The position numbers were made by a program, and so were the translations under genes. A stretch of 64,000 nt of DNA from Pseudomonas triclosanedens (GTDB lineage Bacteria; Pseudomonadota; Gammaproteobacteria; Pseudomonadales; Pseudomonadaceae). This document shows positions 43,938-55,195 of this stretch, piece by piece. The notes under the pieces are model-generated. The model was not told where the DNA came from. It saw nothing but the letters and a program-made list of their open reading frames with translations, and made no database searches. The first letter of the stretch is position 1. Each line of letters starts with the position of its first letter. The stretch is taken from contig NZ_CP113432.1 in NCBI RefSeq assembly GCF_026686735.1, positions 3,275,001 to 3,339,000 of the forward strand, read 5' to 3'.

Positions 43938-45040
43938 GCACACTCGAACTAAAGTCCGTCTCCCGGTACTTCGGTGCCTATGCCGCGATCGAAGACTTCA
44001 GCCTGACAATCCACGCCGGCGGCCGAGCGGCCATCGTCGGGCCCTCGGGCTCCGGCAAGACCACCCTGCTGCGCCTCATCGCCGGTTTCGAGGTACCCGA
44101 CCACGGCAGCATCAGCCTTGGCGAAACCACGCTGGCGGACGACACCACCTTCATCCCTGCCCATCGCCGGCTCATTGGCTACGTCCCGCAGGACGGCGCG
44201 CTGTTCCCGCACATGTCGGTGGCGGACAACATCGGCTTCGGCCTGCCGAAGAAGATGGAGGCGCGAGCGCGGCGCATCGACGAACTGCTGGACATGGTTT
44301 CCCTGCCACGCAACATGGCGCAGCGCTGGCCCCATGAGCTTTCCGGCGGCCAGCAACAGCGCGTGGCGCTTGCCCGCGCGTTGGCGCAGAGCCCGCGCCT
44401 GATGCTCCTCGACGAACCGTTCTCGGCGCTGGACAGCGGCCTGCGCGCCTCCATGCGCAAGGCGGTTTCCAGGGTGCTGGAAGATGCCGGCGTTACCGCG
44501 ATCCTGGTCACCCACGACCAGGAAGAGGCTCTGTCTTTCGGCGAACACCTGGCCGTCATTCGTCAGGGCCGCCTGGTCCAGGCAGGCGCGCCCAAGGACC
44601 TCTACTTCCGGCCCGTCGACGAGGACACCGCCGCCTTCCTGGGCGACGCCCTGGTGTTCCCCGCCTACATCAATGACGGCTGGGCGCGCTGCCCGCTGGG
44701 CAACGTCATGGTCGACGACGCGGGGGCCAGCGGCCACGCGCAGATCCTGCTGCGCCCGGAGCAGATCCACCTGAGCCACAGCGAAATGATCCGCCAGCCT
44801 GCCGATGGCTGCTACGGCACGGTGCTGGGCAGCGACTTCGGTGGCGACAAGTGCTCGGTGCTGGTCCGCCTCGAGGCGGCGGATGCCTCCGCCGACTCGC
44901 CGGAACTGGCGATCCACGTCAGGGTACCGGCGATGCACTGCCCGGGAATCGGCGACCGCGTACACCTGTTCGTCAGCGGTGGCGCGCACCTGTTCCCGGC
45001 CAGCGGCCTCGACTGGCGCGCGCAAGCCCGGGGCCGCTGA
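43934..45040 (+). CDS. fbpC: Ferric iron ABC transporter, ATPase
   Basis: A 368-residue ABC ATPase. Walker A is GPSGSGKTT (36-44), the Q-loop is [13 protein letters not shown], the signature is LSGGQQQR, Walker B is LMLLDEPF and the switch His is in VTHDQEEAL. The C-terminal 130 or so residues form a TOBE-like regulatory domain. It overlaps the permease gene by 4 bp and completes the iron importer. Confidence 0.93.
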   Translation: MSTLELKSVSRYFGAYAAIEDFSLTIHAGGRAAIVGPSGSGKTTLLRLIAGFEVPDHGSISLGETTLADDTTFIPAHRRLIGYVPQDGALFPHMSVADNIGFGLPKKMEARARRIDELLDMVSLPRNMAQRWPHELSGGQQQRVALARALAQSPRLMLLDEPFSALDSGLRASMRKAVSRVLEDAGVTAILVTHDQEEALSFGEHLAVIRQGRLVQAGAPKDLYFRPVDEDTAAFLGDALVFPAYINDGWARCPLGNVMVDDAGASGHAQILLRPEQIHLSHSEMIRQPADGCYGTVLGSDFGGDKCSVLVRLEAADASADSPELAIHVRVPAMHCPGIGDRVHLFVSGGAHLFPASGLDWRAQARGR

Positions 45041-45081
45041 GCAGAGGGCTCCCGGCACGGCGGCGCCAACCGGGCGCCGCC

Positions 45082-45113
45082 CTCAGTCTCAGCTAAGTTT
45101 CGCTCCGTAGGCT
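45082..45113 (+). promoter_or_regulatory. Two-unit response-regulator box and promoter of the COG4705-kinase operon
   Basis: CTCAG-N6-CTAAG (45082-45097), then after 10 nt TAGGCT as a possible -10. It matches the arnT upstream element over about 40 bp with only a few differences and ends about 44 bp before the ATG at 45157. Confidence 0.65.
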
Positions 45114-45156
45114 CTCCACCACGCCAACCGACGCGCAGCCAACGAGACGCCTCGCC

Positions 45157-45942
45157 ATGAACCCCACGACAAAAGCCGACTGGCTCAACAAGGTCCCGGA
45201 GGTCGCCCTGGCCTTCTGGGTCATCAAGATAATGTCCACCACCGTTGGCGAAACCTTCGCCGATTTCCTGGCCGTGGATGCCGGGCTCGGGCTGGGTATC
45301 ACCACCGCTGCAATGGCGCTCCTGCTGCTGGCGGCACTCACCGCGCAACTGCGCACCCGCGCCTACACCCCCTGGATCTACTGGTTGACAGTGGTAGTGG
45401 TGAGCATCCTCGGCACGCAATTGACCGACATCCTCACCGACGAGCTCGATGTAAGCCTGTACGCCAGCACCGCCGTGTTCTCCGTCCTGCTCGCCATCAA
45501 CTTCATGGTCTGGTACGCCGTGGAGCGTAACCTCTCGATTCGCGAGATCGTCACGCCGCGCCGCGAACTGTTCTACTGGGCCACGGTGCTCTGCACGTTC
45601 GCCCTGGGCACCGCCGCCGGAGACCTCGCCACGGAAGCCCTGAGCATGGGTTTCACCCTCGGTGTCGTACTGTTCGGCGCGCTGATCGCAGCCACGTTCG
45701 CCGCCTGGCGTTTCGGCGCCAATGCGGTGCTGTGCTTCTGGATCGCCTACATCCTCACCCGCCCGTTCGGCGCATCGCTGGGCGACCTGCTCACCCAGGC
45801 GAAGACCTACGGCGGCCTCGGAATGGGCGCCACCTGGACCAGCGCCATCTTCCTCTGCGTGATTCTCATCCTGGTAACGGTTGCGCAACTTGGCGCCAAC
45901 AAGGGCAAATCCGCCCAACTCACCCACTCCAATGCCTCCTGA
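45157..45942 (+). CDS. COG4705 family membrane protein
   Basis: A 261-residue integral membrane protein with about seven to eight hydrophobic segments. The opening [34 protein letters not shown] is the family hallmark, and the related [20 protein letters not shown] in the second half suggests an internal duplication. No biochemical function is established for the family that I know of. It begins a likely operon with a lipoprotein, a QseB/PmrA-like response regulator and its kinase. The upstream tandem-repeat box implies it is controlled by that system, perhaps as a sensor accessory or an output. Confidence 0.8.
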   Translation: MNPTTKADWLNKVPEVALAFWVIKIMSTTVGETFADFLAVDAGLGLGITTAAMALLLLAALTAQLRTRAYTPWIYWLTVVVVSILGTQLTDILTDELDVSLYASTAVFSVLLAINFMVWYAVERNLSIREIVTPRRELFYWATVLCTFALGTAAGDLATEALSMGFTLGVVLFGALIAATFAAWRFGANAVLCFWIAYILTRPFGASLGDLLTQAKTYGGLGMGATWTSAIFLCVILILVTVAQLGANKGKSAQLTHSNAS

Positions 45943-45952
45943 AGGAAACTCC

Positions 45953-46390
45953 ATGCCGTACATCAAGAAAGTGACCTGCAAGATCGCCCTCGCCTGCGCC
46001 ATCGCCCTGCTGGGGCTGGCCGCCGGCTGCTCGAAGTCCGAAGAGCCCGGGAACGCCGCCAGCCCGCAGGCCGCCACGGCGCCGCGTGGCGCCACCCAGT
46101 TGGGTGATCTGTCCGAGTTCCGCGCTATCGCCGCCGATGTTTCCGCGCTGGTGGACAGCAACGACCTGGCCAAGGCCAAGGCACGGATCAAGGACCTTGA
46201 ACTTGCCTGGGACTCCGCCGAAGCAGGCATCAAGCCCCGCGCCGTCAGCGACTGGCACGCCCTCGACAAAGCCATCGACCGCGCCCTCGACGCACTGCGC
46301 GACGGCAGCCCGCAGCAGGCCACCTGCAAGGCGGCGATCGACGACCTGATGAAGACCTTCGACATGCTGCAGGGCAAACGCCAGGCGTGA
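45953..46390 (+). CDS. Small lipoprotein, helical
   Basis: A 145-residue protein with a lipobox (LLGLAAGC, Cys24) after a signal sequence. After an Ala/Pro-rich linker, the mature part (about 45-140) is an amphipathic helical bundle ([29 protein letters not shown]) with one more cysteine near the end ([10 protein letters not shown]). It lies 10 bp after the COG4705 gene and 96 bp before the response regulator. I do not recognise the family; a periplasmic partner of the kinase is an inference from position. Confidence 0.75.
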   Translation: MPYIKKVTCKIALACAIALLGLAAGCSKSEEPGNAASPQAATAPRGATQLGDLSEFRAIAADVSALVDSNDLAKAKARIKDLELAWDSAEAGIKPRAVSDWHALDKAIDRALDALRDGSPQQATCKAAIDDLMKTFDMLQGKRQA

Positions 46391-46486
46391 TTGCGCGAAT
46401 CCAGTCTATTGTCGGATGATCCAGGCGAGGCACAGCAGCCGTGGTAGCTGGCCGGCCTCGCCCGTCACGCGCTCCGAGGCAACGGT

Positions 46487-47152
46487 ATGCGAATTCTGCT
46501 GGTCGAAGACGACCCCATGATCGGCGAAGCCATCGAAGGCGCCCTGAAGGACGCCGGGTACGCCGTCGACTGGGTCAACGACGGGCTGATGGCGCTCTCA
46601 GCCCTCGGCACCCACGCCTATGACCAGGTCCTGCTCGACCTCGGCCTGCCCAGGAAAGACGGCCTCGGCGTGCTGGAAACCCTGCGGGGCCGGGACAACC
46701 CCGTACCGCTGCTGATCATCACCGCACGGGACAGCCTCGACGACCGCCTGCGAGGCCTGGACGGCGGTGCCGACGACTACCTGCTCAAACCCTTCGAGAT
46801 GGCCGAATTGCTCGCCCGCATGCGCGCGGTGATGCGCCGCAAGGGCGGCAGCGGCTCGCCCCTGCTGAGCAATGGCGTGGTCACCCTCGACCCCGCATCG
46901 AAGCAGGCCAGCACCGCCCAGGCGCGCGACGTTCTCCTTTCCAACCGCGAATTCAGCCTGTTGCAGGCCCTACTGATACGGCCAGGTGCCATACTCTCGC
47001 GCAGCGAACTGGAAGACCGCATCTACGGCTGGGGGCACGAAGTGGAGAGCAACGCGGTCGAATTCCTCATCCACGCACTGCGGCGAAAACTGGGCAACCA
47101 CATCATCAGAAACGTCAGGGGCATGGGATGGATGGTCTCAAAAGGCGACTGA
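46487..47152 (+). CDS. OmpR/QseB/PmrA-type response regulator
   Basis: A 221-residue protein. The receiver has Asp8/Asp9, phospho-acceptor Asp51 (VLLDLGLPRKDG), Thr79 and Lys101 (YLLKPFEMAEL). The winged-helix DNA-binding domain follows, with LSNREFSLLQAL and the recognition helix ESNAVEFLIHALRRKLG of the QseB/PmrA class. This class binds 11-bp tandem repeats such as CTTAA-N5/6-CTTAA. The CTCAG-N6-CTAAG elements upstream of arnT and of its own operon are candidate targets. It overlaps the kinase gene by 25 bp. Confidence 0.9.
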   Translation: MRILLVEDDPMIGEAIEGALKDAGYAVDWVNDGLMALSALGTHAYDQVLLDLGLPRKDGLGVLETLRGRDNPVPLLIITARDSLDDRLRGLDGGADDYLLKPFEMAELLARMRAVMRRKGGSGSPLLSNGVVTLDPASKQASTAQARDVLLSNREFSLLQALLIRPGAILSRSELEDRIYGWGHEVESNAVEFLIHALRRKLGNHIIRNVRGMGWMVSKGD

Positions 47153-48489
47153 GCGAGTCGGTACAGCTCCGTCTTTCCGCCGCCCTCTCGGTGACCATCC
47201 TGATCGTCGCACTGTTGGCGGGCATCTTCGCCTTCGTCTCGGCTTACGACGAAGCACTGGAAATGCAGGACAACACCCTCAAGCAGGTCGCCGCGCTGTT
47301 CGAGCGCCAGCAGATGACCCTGCACTACCCGGGCGCCACGCAATCCATCGCCGGCGACAACGAAGAAACCCGCGTGGTCGTCCAGTACCTCGCCGATGGT
47401 GCCAAGGCACCGGGTAGCGGCGACAACAGCCTGCCGCTACCACTGCCGACCGACCTCCCGGACGGTCTTTCCACCACCAGCGTGGCGGGCGAGGAGTTCC
47501 GCGTGCTGGTCAGGACCACGGCCAGCGGCGAACGCATCGCCATCGCCCAGGAAACCGAGAGCCGCGAGCGCGATGCACGGGAAAGCGCCTGGCGTGGCGT
47601 GCTGCCGCTGGTGATCCTGATCCCCGTCCTGCTGCTGGTAGTCGCCGACCTCGTGCGCAAGCTGTTCCGCCCCATCGCCACGCTCTCCGAGGAAATCGAC
47701 CGGCGCGACGACCAGGACATGGCGCCAATCGACGAGCGCCACCTCCCCACCGAAGTGCGCTCGTTCGCCCTGGCGATCAACCGCCTGCTCGGGCGTGTGT
47801 CCAGGACCATCGAATCGCAACGTCGCTTCGTCGCCGACGCCGCCCACGAACTGCGCTCGCCGCTCGCCGCGCTGTCGCTCCAGGCCGAGCGCCTGGCAGC
47901 GACCGACATGTCCGGGCAAGCCAGAGAGCGGCTGGTGACGCTGCGCCAGGGCATAGATCGTGGCCGCAACCTGATCGACCAGTTGCTGATGCTCGCCAGC
48001 GCGCAGTCCGCCCCACAGAGGGCGCAGACCTCAGTGTCGGTCCACGGGATCTACCGCGCGGTGCTGGAAGACCTGCTCCCCGTCGCCGAGAGAAAGCACA
48101 TCGATATCGGCGTGGATGGCGACGACTGCCAGATCGTCACCAACCCCCTCGACCTGCAGGCGCTGGTTAAAAACCTCGTCGACAATGCGGTGCGCTACAC
48201 CCCCGCAGGCGGCAAGGTCGACCTGCTGGTACTGCGCCAGGGCGACCACGTGGCGCTGCAAGTGCGCGATACCGGCCCCGGCATCCCCGACGCCGAACGC
48301 GAACGCGTGTTCGATGCCTTCTACCGGGTGCCCGGCAGCCAGGAAATCGGCTCGGGGCTGGGGCTGTCGATCGTCAAGGCCATCGCCACCCGCATCGGCC
48401 TGACGGTACGCCTGGACTTCACCGATCCTGCGGCTCGCACCGGGCTGTGCGTCACCCTGGAACTGCCGCCGCAACACTCCCCCGCGTGA
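47128..48489 (+). CDS. Sensor histidine kinase, QseC/PmrB-like
   Basis: A 453-residue protein. Transmembrane helices at about 17-38 and 158-176 enclose a periplasmic 2CSK_N-type sensor domain (YDEALEMQDNTLKQVAALFE, the opening typical of QseC/TctE kinases). A HAMP-like linker, the H-box His240 in FVADAAHELRSPLAAL and the ATPase boxes (NLVDNAVRYTPAGG, DTGPGIPD, GSGLGLSI) are all present. I do not see an RExxE iron motif of the BqsS type in the periplasmic loop. It pairs with the response regulator just upstream. Its signal is unknown; cations, peptides or envelope damage are usual for the family. Confidence 0.9.
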   Translation: MDGLKRRLSESVQLRLSAALSVTILIVALLAGIFAFVSAYDEALEMQDNTLKQVAALFERQQMTLHYPGATQSIAGDNEETRVVVQYLADGAKAPGSGDNSLPLPLPTDLPDGLSTTSVAGEEFRVLVRTTASGERIAIAQETESRERDARESAWRGVLPLVILIPVLLLVVADLVRKLFRPIATLSEEIDRRDDQDMAPIDERHLPTEVRSFALAINRLLGRVSRTIESQRRFVADAAHELRSPLAALSLQAERLAATDMSGQARERLVTLRQGIDRGRNLIDQLLMLASAQSAPQRAQTSVSVHGIYRAVLEDLLPVAERKHIDIGVDGDDCQIVTNPLDLQALVKNLVDNAVRYTPAGGKVDLLVLRQGDHVALQVRDTGPGIPDAERERVFDAFYRVPGSQEIGSGLGLSIVKAIATRIGLTVRLDFTDPAARTGLCVTLELPPQHSPA

Positions 48490-48525
48490 GCCGGGCGCCA
48501 GCCCGGCAATAGCACCATTCCCAGC

Positions 48526-48539
48526 TGACAAATTTGTCA
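48526..48539. promoter_or_regulatory. Cop/Cus-box-like palindrome upstream of the porin gene
   Basis: TGACAAATTTGTCA is a perfect 14-bp palindrome matching the TGACAA-N2-TTGTCA core of CusR/CopR boxes. It overlaps the first unit of the tandem-repeat element at 48536-48562 and lies about 120 bp before the porin ATG. Confidence 0.5.
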
Positions 48540-48562
48540 CCTGCGCCTCATCTGCCCGTTAT
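48536..48562 (+). promoter_or_regulatory. Three-unit tandem-repeat box upstream of the porin gene
   Basis: GTCAC-N6-CTCAT-N6-GTTAT, three units on an 11-bp period. It matches the boxes at 50016-50042 and 59283-59309. A -10 at the matching distance (CACGAT, 48574-48579) is weak, so this member is less certain. Confidence 0.5.
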
Positions 48563-48608
48563 CCGTGCTCCTTCACGATTCTCGTGGCCCTCGCCACGCC
48601 TGGGCGAA

Positions 48609-48616
48609 AACAACAA
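48609..48616 (+). promoter_or_regulatory. Hfq/Crc CA motif in the porin leader
   Basis: AACAACAA, 42 nt before the porin ATG. Nutrient-uptake porins are known Hfq/Crc targets in Pseudomonas. Confidence 0.5.
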
Positions 48617-48657
48617 CAGCAGGCGGTAACCAACCATCCTGCCCTTAGGAGCACACC

Positions 48658-49983
48658 ATGTTTCAACGCAAACTCCCCCTGGCAGCCTCGCTGCTCGCAA
48701 TGGGTGTCGCCTCGCCGGTAGCGCTGGCCGAGGAAAAGCCCGAAGGCTTCCTCGACGGCGCCAGTCTGGAAATCCTCAACCGCAACCTTTACTTCAACCG
48801 CGATAGCCGCCACGGCCAGTCGGCACCGCCACGCGGCAACGGCTACTCGGAGGTCTGGGCGCACGGAATCATCGGCAAGTTCGAATCCGGCTTCACCCAG
48901 GGTACGGTTGGCGTCGGAGTCGACGCCTTTGCCATGCTCGGATTCCAGCTCGATACCGGCGATGGCCGCAACGGCGCCGGCAGTTCGGTGGACGTACTGC
49001 CGACCGACAACGATGGCCGCACCGAGAGCGACTACGCCAAGGCCGGCGGCGCCGCCAAGGTGCGCCTGTGGGATACCGTGCTGAAGGTAGGCGACGTATT
49101 TCCCGAAACGCCCGTGGTGCACTACGGCGACTCGCGCCTGCTGCCCGAATCGTTCCGCGGCTTCACCCTGGAAAACACCAGCCTGCAGGGCCTGACACTG
49201 CAAGGCGGCCGGCTGCACTCGATGAGTCAGCCGCAGTCGCGGCAGATGGATGATGGCTTCGAAACCTTCTACGCCGGTCCGCTCGACTCGCCGTGGATCG
49301 CCTACGGCGGCGGCGACTACAGTATCAACGACAACGCCAGTGTCAGCCTCTACAGCAGCCGCCTGAAGGACGCCTGGAACCAGTACTACTTCGGCACCGC
49401 ACTGAACTTCCCGCTGAGCGAGTCGGTGGAGCTGTTCGGCGGCTTCAACTACTACAAGTCGATGGACGAAGGCCGCGAGCTGCTCGGCGAGTTCAACACC
49501 AACATCTGGAGCGCCAGCGCCGGCGTGCACTTCGGCGCGCACCGCATCGCCGTGAGCCACCAGCGCAACAACGGCAACAACGACTTCGACTACCTGCGCC
49601 AGGCCGACTCCATCTACCTCGACAACTCCATCCAGTACAGCGACTTCAACTCACCGAAGGAACGCTCCTGGATGGTCCGCTACGACCTCGACATGGCCAC
49701 CTATGGCGTTCCCGGCCTCAGTTTCATGACCCGCTACGCCCGCGGCACCGATGCCGACTACTCCAACGCCAACGACGTCTATATGCGCCGCGACGGCAAC
49801 GGCGCCCCACTCACCGACCAGAAGCGCTGGGAGCGCGATATCGAGGCCAAGTACGTATTCCAGGAAGGCCGCCTGAAAGACCTCTCCCTGCGCGTACGCC
49901 AGGCCACCACCCGCGCCACCGCCTTCGAGTCCGACCTGGACGAAGTGCGGCTGATCGTCGAATACCCGCTGTACGTGCTGTGA
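48658..49983 (+). CDS. OprD-family outer-membrane porin
   Basis: A 441-residue protein with a signal peptide ending SPVALA before EEKPEGFLDGASLEILNRNLYFNRD, the characteristic OprD-family start. Repeated strands and GLSFMTRYARG and VRLIVEYPLYVL near the end complete an 18-strand-type barrel. Family members take up basic amino acids (OccD type) or aromatic and carboxylic acids (OccK type); the sequence alone does not decide. TTAGGAG about 9 nt upstream sets the start. The promoter region carries a Cop-box-like palindrome, a tandem-repeat box and a CA motif, so control by both metal/envelope signals and carbon status is plausible. Confidence 0.93.
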   Translation: MFQRKLPLAASLLAMGVASPVALAEEKPEGFLDGASLEILNRNLYFNRDSRHGQSAPPRGNGYSEVWAHGIIGKFESGFTQGTVGVGVDAFAMLGFQLDTGDGRNGAGSSVDVLPTDNDGRTESDYAKAGGAAKVRLWDTVLKVGDVFPETPVVHYGDSRLLPESFRGFTLENTSLQGLTLQGGRLHSMSQPQSRQMDDGFETFYAGPLDSPWIAYGGGDYSINDNASVSLYSSRLKDAWNQYYFGTALNFPLSESVELFGGFNYYKSMDEGRELLGEFNTNIWSASAGVHFGAHRIAVSHQRNNGNNDFDYLRQADSIYLDNSIQYSDFNSPKERSWMVRYDLDMATYGVPGLSFMTRYARGTDADYSNANDVYMRRDGNGAPLTDQKRWERDIEAKYVFQEGRLKDLSLRVRQATTRATAFESDLDEVRLIVEYPLYVL

Positions 49984-50015
49984 AGCGGGGCGCGTTGCGG
50001 GCAGATGTCGGAATT

Positions 50016-50059
50016 GTCAGCTCCGGCTCAGCCTCCCGTTAGGCGCCGCCGCGTATAAC
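50016..50059 (+). promoter_or_regulatory. Three-unit tandem-repeat box and promoter of the candidate sRNA
   Basis: GTCAG-N6-CTCAG-N6-GTTAG (50016-50042), then exactly 11 nt, then TATAAC (50054-50059) as -10. The identical geometry is seen on the minus strand before the DUF2790 gene. Confidence 0.65.
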
Positions 50060-50065
50060 AGAACG

Positions 50066-50182
50066 TGTCACCGCCCCCAAGGCTTTGATGATCTCCCTTG
50101 CAAACCGCTCCTCTCCCTGGCGCTCCACGTGCCCCTTTGGGGGGAGAGGAACACTCGGCGCCCGAATGGGCGCCTTTTTTTC
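50066..50182 (+). ncRNA. Candidate small regulatory RNA
   Basis: A rightward promoter with a -10 at 50054-50059 would start a transcript near 50066. About 115 nt later there is a strong intrinsic terminator: GGCGCCC-GAAT-GGGCGCC followed by eight Ts. An internal hairpin pairs CCTCTCCC (50110-50117) with GGGAGAGG (50142-50149). Between is a pyrimidine-rich single-stranded stretch including TCTCCCTT (50092-50099), complementary to a Shine-Dalgarno sequence, as in sRNAs that block translation. An ATG-initiated frame within it reads through the terminator, so coding is unlikely. Transcription is not proven. Confidence 0.55.
50157..50182 (+). terminator. Intrinsic terminator of the candidate sRNA
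   Basis: Stem GGCGCCC / GGGCGCC with a GAAT tetraloop, followed by T8 at 50175-50182. It is oriented for rightward transcription. Confidence 0.9.
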
Positions 50183-50290
50183 GCTGCAGAACGCCTCCTT
50201 GTTCGTGCCTGCCGAAGTCAAAGCCAGCCGCACGACGGGTGGAGCGAAATCAGCAGCCTCACGCAGAGACTCACCGCTTTGCACCGCACG

Positions 50291-50366
50291 ATGGGTATCG
50301 CTTCGCTCCACACCATCCTACGAACCTGCCAAGCGGTTGCTCCTGCGCGAACGAAAGCGCCGAGGC
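50291..50366. repeat. REP-like repeat, copy 1
   Basis: About 75 bp beginning ATGGGTATCGCTTCGCTCCA and continuing through AACCTGCCAAGCGGTTGC. It is nearly identical to copy 2 at 50413-50487; the inverted arms at its left end are imperfect here. Confidence 0.8.
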
Positions 50367-50407
50367 CGCTCTTACTAGCGCATCGACTCCCACAATTGAG
50401 ACTCACC

Positions 50408-50487
50408 GTAGGATGGGTATCGCTTCGCTCCACCCATCCTACGAACCTGCCAAGCGGTTGCTCCTGCGCGAACGTAAGAGCCGGGGC
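50408..50487. repeat. REP-like repeat, copy 2, with hairpin
   Basis: A second copy of the repeat. Its left part forms a perfect hairpin, GTAGGATGGGT (50408-50418) with ACCCATCCTAC (50432-50442), the form of Pseudomonas REP elements. Confidence 0.8.
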
Positions 50488-50498
50488 CTCCACGCAGA

Positions 50499-50554
50499 AG
50501 CGGACTCCGTCCGCGATCGACTCCACGGCGGGGTCAATCGCGAACGGAGTCCGC
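50499..50554 (-). repeat. Long inverted repeat beyond the czcA stop
   Basis: AGCGGACTCCGT (50499-50510) pairs with ACGGAGTCCGCT (50543-50554), and the stem extends inward with few mismatches (CGCGATCGAC with GTCAATCGCG). It begins 21 bp after the czcA stop and may end the czc transcript, though it has no T-run. Confidence 0.6.
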
Positions 50555-50575
50555 TCCTGCAAGGCAGATGCCGTC

Positions 50576-53737
<3,162 letters not shown>

Positions 53738-54988
53738 TCAGTGAGCGTGGGACGCTGAGCTTTTGCCCAGCTCCGACTTGAGCACGAAACTGCCTTCACC
53801 AGCCACCCGGTCCCCCGCGGCAAGGCCCGCCAGCACCTCCACCTGACCATCGCTGCGGGCGCCGAGATCGACCGCGCGCGCCTCGAAACCTTCCGCGCCG
53901 CGCACGAATACGGCGGGCTTACCCTCCACCGTCTGCACGGCCAGTTCCGGCACGGCAACCGGCACCTGCCGCGAGCGGCTGCTGACCCGGACATTCACGA
54001 ACAGGCCAGGGCGCCAGGCGCCATCGGGGTTGGCCAGGGTGACCCGAGCCACGGCGCTGCGGGTCTGCTCGCCGAGCAGATTGCCCACGTAGGCCACGTG
54101 GCCGTCCACTCGCATATCCAGGTCGGGGGCCTCGACCCGAGCCGGCTTGCCGACCCGAACCCGGGCCAGGTCCTGCGGCGCGACGCTGAAGGTAGCCCAG
54201 ACCCGCGACAGATCGGACAGCGTGAAGGCCGCCGTCGCCTCGCTGACCACCTCGCCCGGCACCAGGTGCTTCTCCACCACCACACCATCGAACGGGGCGC
54301 GCAGCTCGTAGCGATTGCCGCCAGCGCTGACCGACACGCCACTGAGCGCATCAGTCTTCTGCCGCGCGTTGGCCAGCGCGATCCGCGCCTCCTCCAGGTC
54401 CTGGCGCGCCTGCAGATAGTCCTGCTCCGCCGAAATTTTCTCCCGCCACAACTCGCGCTCACGCTCGAAAGTCGTGGTCGCCAGAGCCACGCGACGTTGG
54501 GCCGCCGCCAGTTCGCTACGCAGCTCGGAGACCTGCTGGCTGGCGATCACCGCCAGCAGGTCGCCTTTCGCCACCCGCTGACCCAGCTCCACCGCCACCG
54601 ACTCCACCACGCCCGGCGTGCGCGGTACGACGTGGGCTGTACGGTCCTCATCGAAGCCGATCTCTCCCGGCAGGCTGAATGTCTCATCCAGCGCGCGCGG
54701 ACCGGCCGTCACCAACTGGATGCCGGCGGCGGCGATCTGCTCGGCGCTCAGGCGCAGCACCTCGCCTTCCTCCGCGCCCGCCTCAGCCGGATGGTGCTCA
54801 CCATCGGCGTGGGCTTCGGCTTCGCCGTGGCCGCCAGCGGCTTTCGCGTCGTGATGCTCGCCATCCTGGTGCGCCGCGTCGTCCGTGTGGTTGGCGGGCG
54901 GGCGCTCGCCAACCTGCCAGGTGAAGGCGCTGACGCCCAATACCGACACCAGTATCACGGCGCCGGCGATGTGGGTTCTCTTGATCAT
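53738..54988 (-). CDS. czcB: Heavy-metal efflux periplasmic adaptor, CzcB
   Basis: A 416-residue membrane fusion protein with an N-terminal membrane anchor (IAGAVILVSVLGVSAF). A His/Asp/Glu-rich segment at about 33-75 (DDAAHQDGEHHDAKAAGGHG) is a likely periplasmic Zn-binding region. The barrel-sandwich and coiled-coil hairpin follow (VAVELGQRVAKGDLLAVIASQQ, then RERELWREKISAEQDYLQA). It links CzcA to the outer-membrane CzcC. Confidence 0.94.
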   Translation of the reverse strand: MIKRTHIAGAVILVSVLGVSAFTWQVGERPPANHTDDAAHQDGEHHDAKAAGGHGEAEAHADGEHHPAEAGAEEGEVLRLSAEQIAAAGIQLVTAGPRALDETFSLPGEIGFDEDRTAHVVPRTPGVVESVAVELGQRVAKGDLLAVIASQQVSELRSELAAAQRRVALATTTFERERELWREKISAEQDYLQARQDLEEARIALANARQKTDALSGVSVSAGGNRYELRAPFDGVVVEKHLVPGEVVSEATAAFTLSDLSRVWATFSVAPQDLARVRVGKPARVEAPDLDMRVDGHVAYVGNLLGEQTRSAVARVTLANPDGAWRPGLFVNVRVSSRSRQVPVAVPELAVQTVEGKPAVFVRGAEGFEARAVDLGARSDGQVEVLAGLAAGDRVAGEGSFVLKSELGKSSASHAH

Positions 54989-55027
54989 GGGAACTCCGGA
55001 AATGTCCGGCGGCGACGCATCGCAGCG

Positions 55028-55195
55028 TCAGGTGCCGGGGCTGTTGGAAAGAGTGTTCAACTGCTGGAACAGGTCGTGGATGCACCAGTGCCCGCCGGCC
55101 CAGCCGCGGGTCGGCGCCGAGGCGGAAGTCGCCAGCGACACGAGCGACAGAGCGACCAGCACCCGCCAGCTCCTAGCGCACCGCCGCGCCGACAT
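55028..55195 (-). CDS. Possible small secreted protein between czcC and czcB
   Basis: A 55-residue frame beginning MSARRCARSWRVLVALSLVS, which looks like a signal peptide, followed by a short tail with one cysteine (GHWCIHDLFQQL). It overlaps the czcC 3' end by about 23 bp and fills most of the 184-bp gap before czcB. No ribosome binding site is clear. Small periplasmic proteins occur in czc operons (CzcI type), but I see no clear similarity. Could be chance. Confidence 0.3.
   Translation of the reverse strand: MSARRCARSWRVLVALSLVSLATSASAPTRGWAGGHWCIHDLFQQLNTLSNSPGT

Larger units (their letters stand above)
49984..50575. other. Convergent region with candidate sRNA, terminator and repeats
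   Basis: 592 bp between the porin and czcA, which converge. It holds a tandem-repeat promoter box, a candidate small RNA ending at an intrinsic terminator, two copies of a ~75-bp REP-like repeat and a long inverted repeat just beyond the czcA stop. No protein-coding gene is convincing. Confidence 0.7.

Noticed and set aside
50085..50378. A 97-codon frame in the region assigned to the sRNA and first repeat
   Set aside because: It reads through a strong intrinsic terminator and into a REP-like repeat, so it is unlikely to be translated.
50291..50487. Direct repeats considered as a CRISPR array
   Set aside because: Only two copies, about 75 bp each, with no regular spacer series and no cas genes nearby. 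REP-like structure explains them better.
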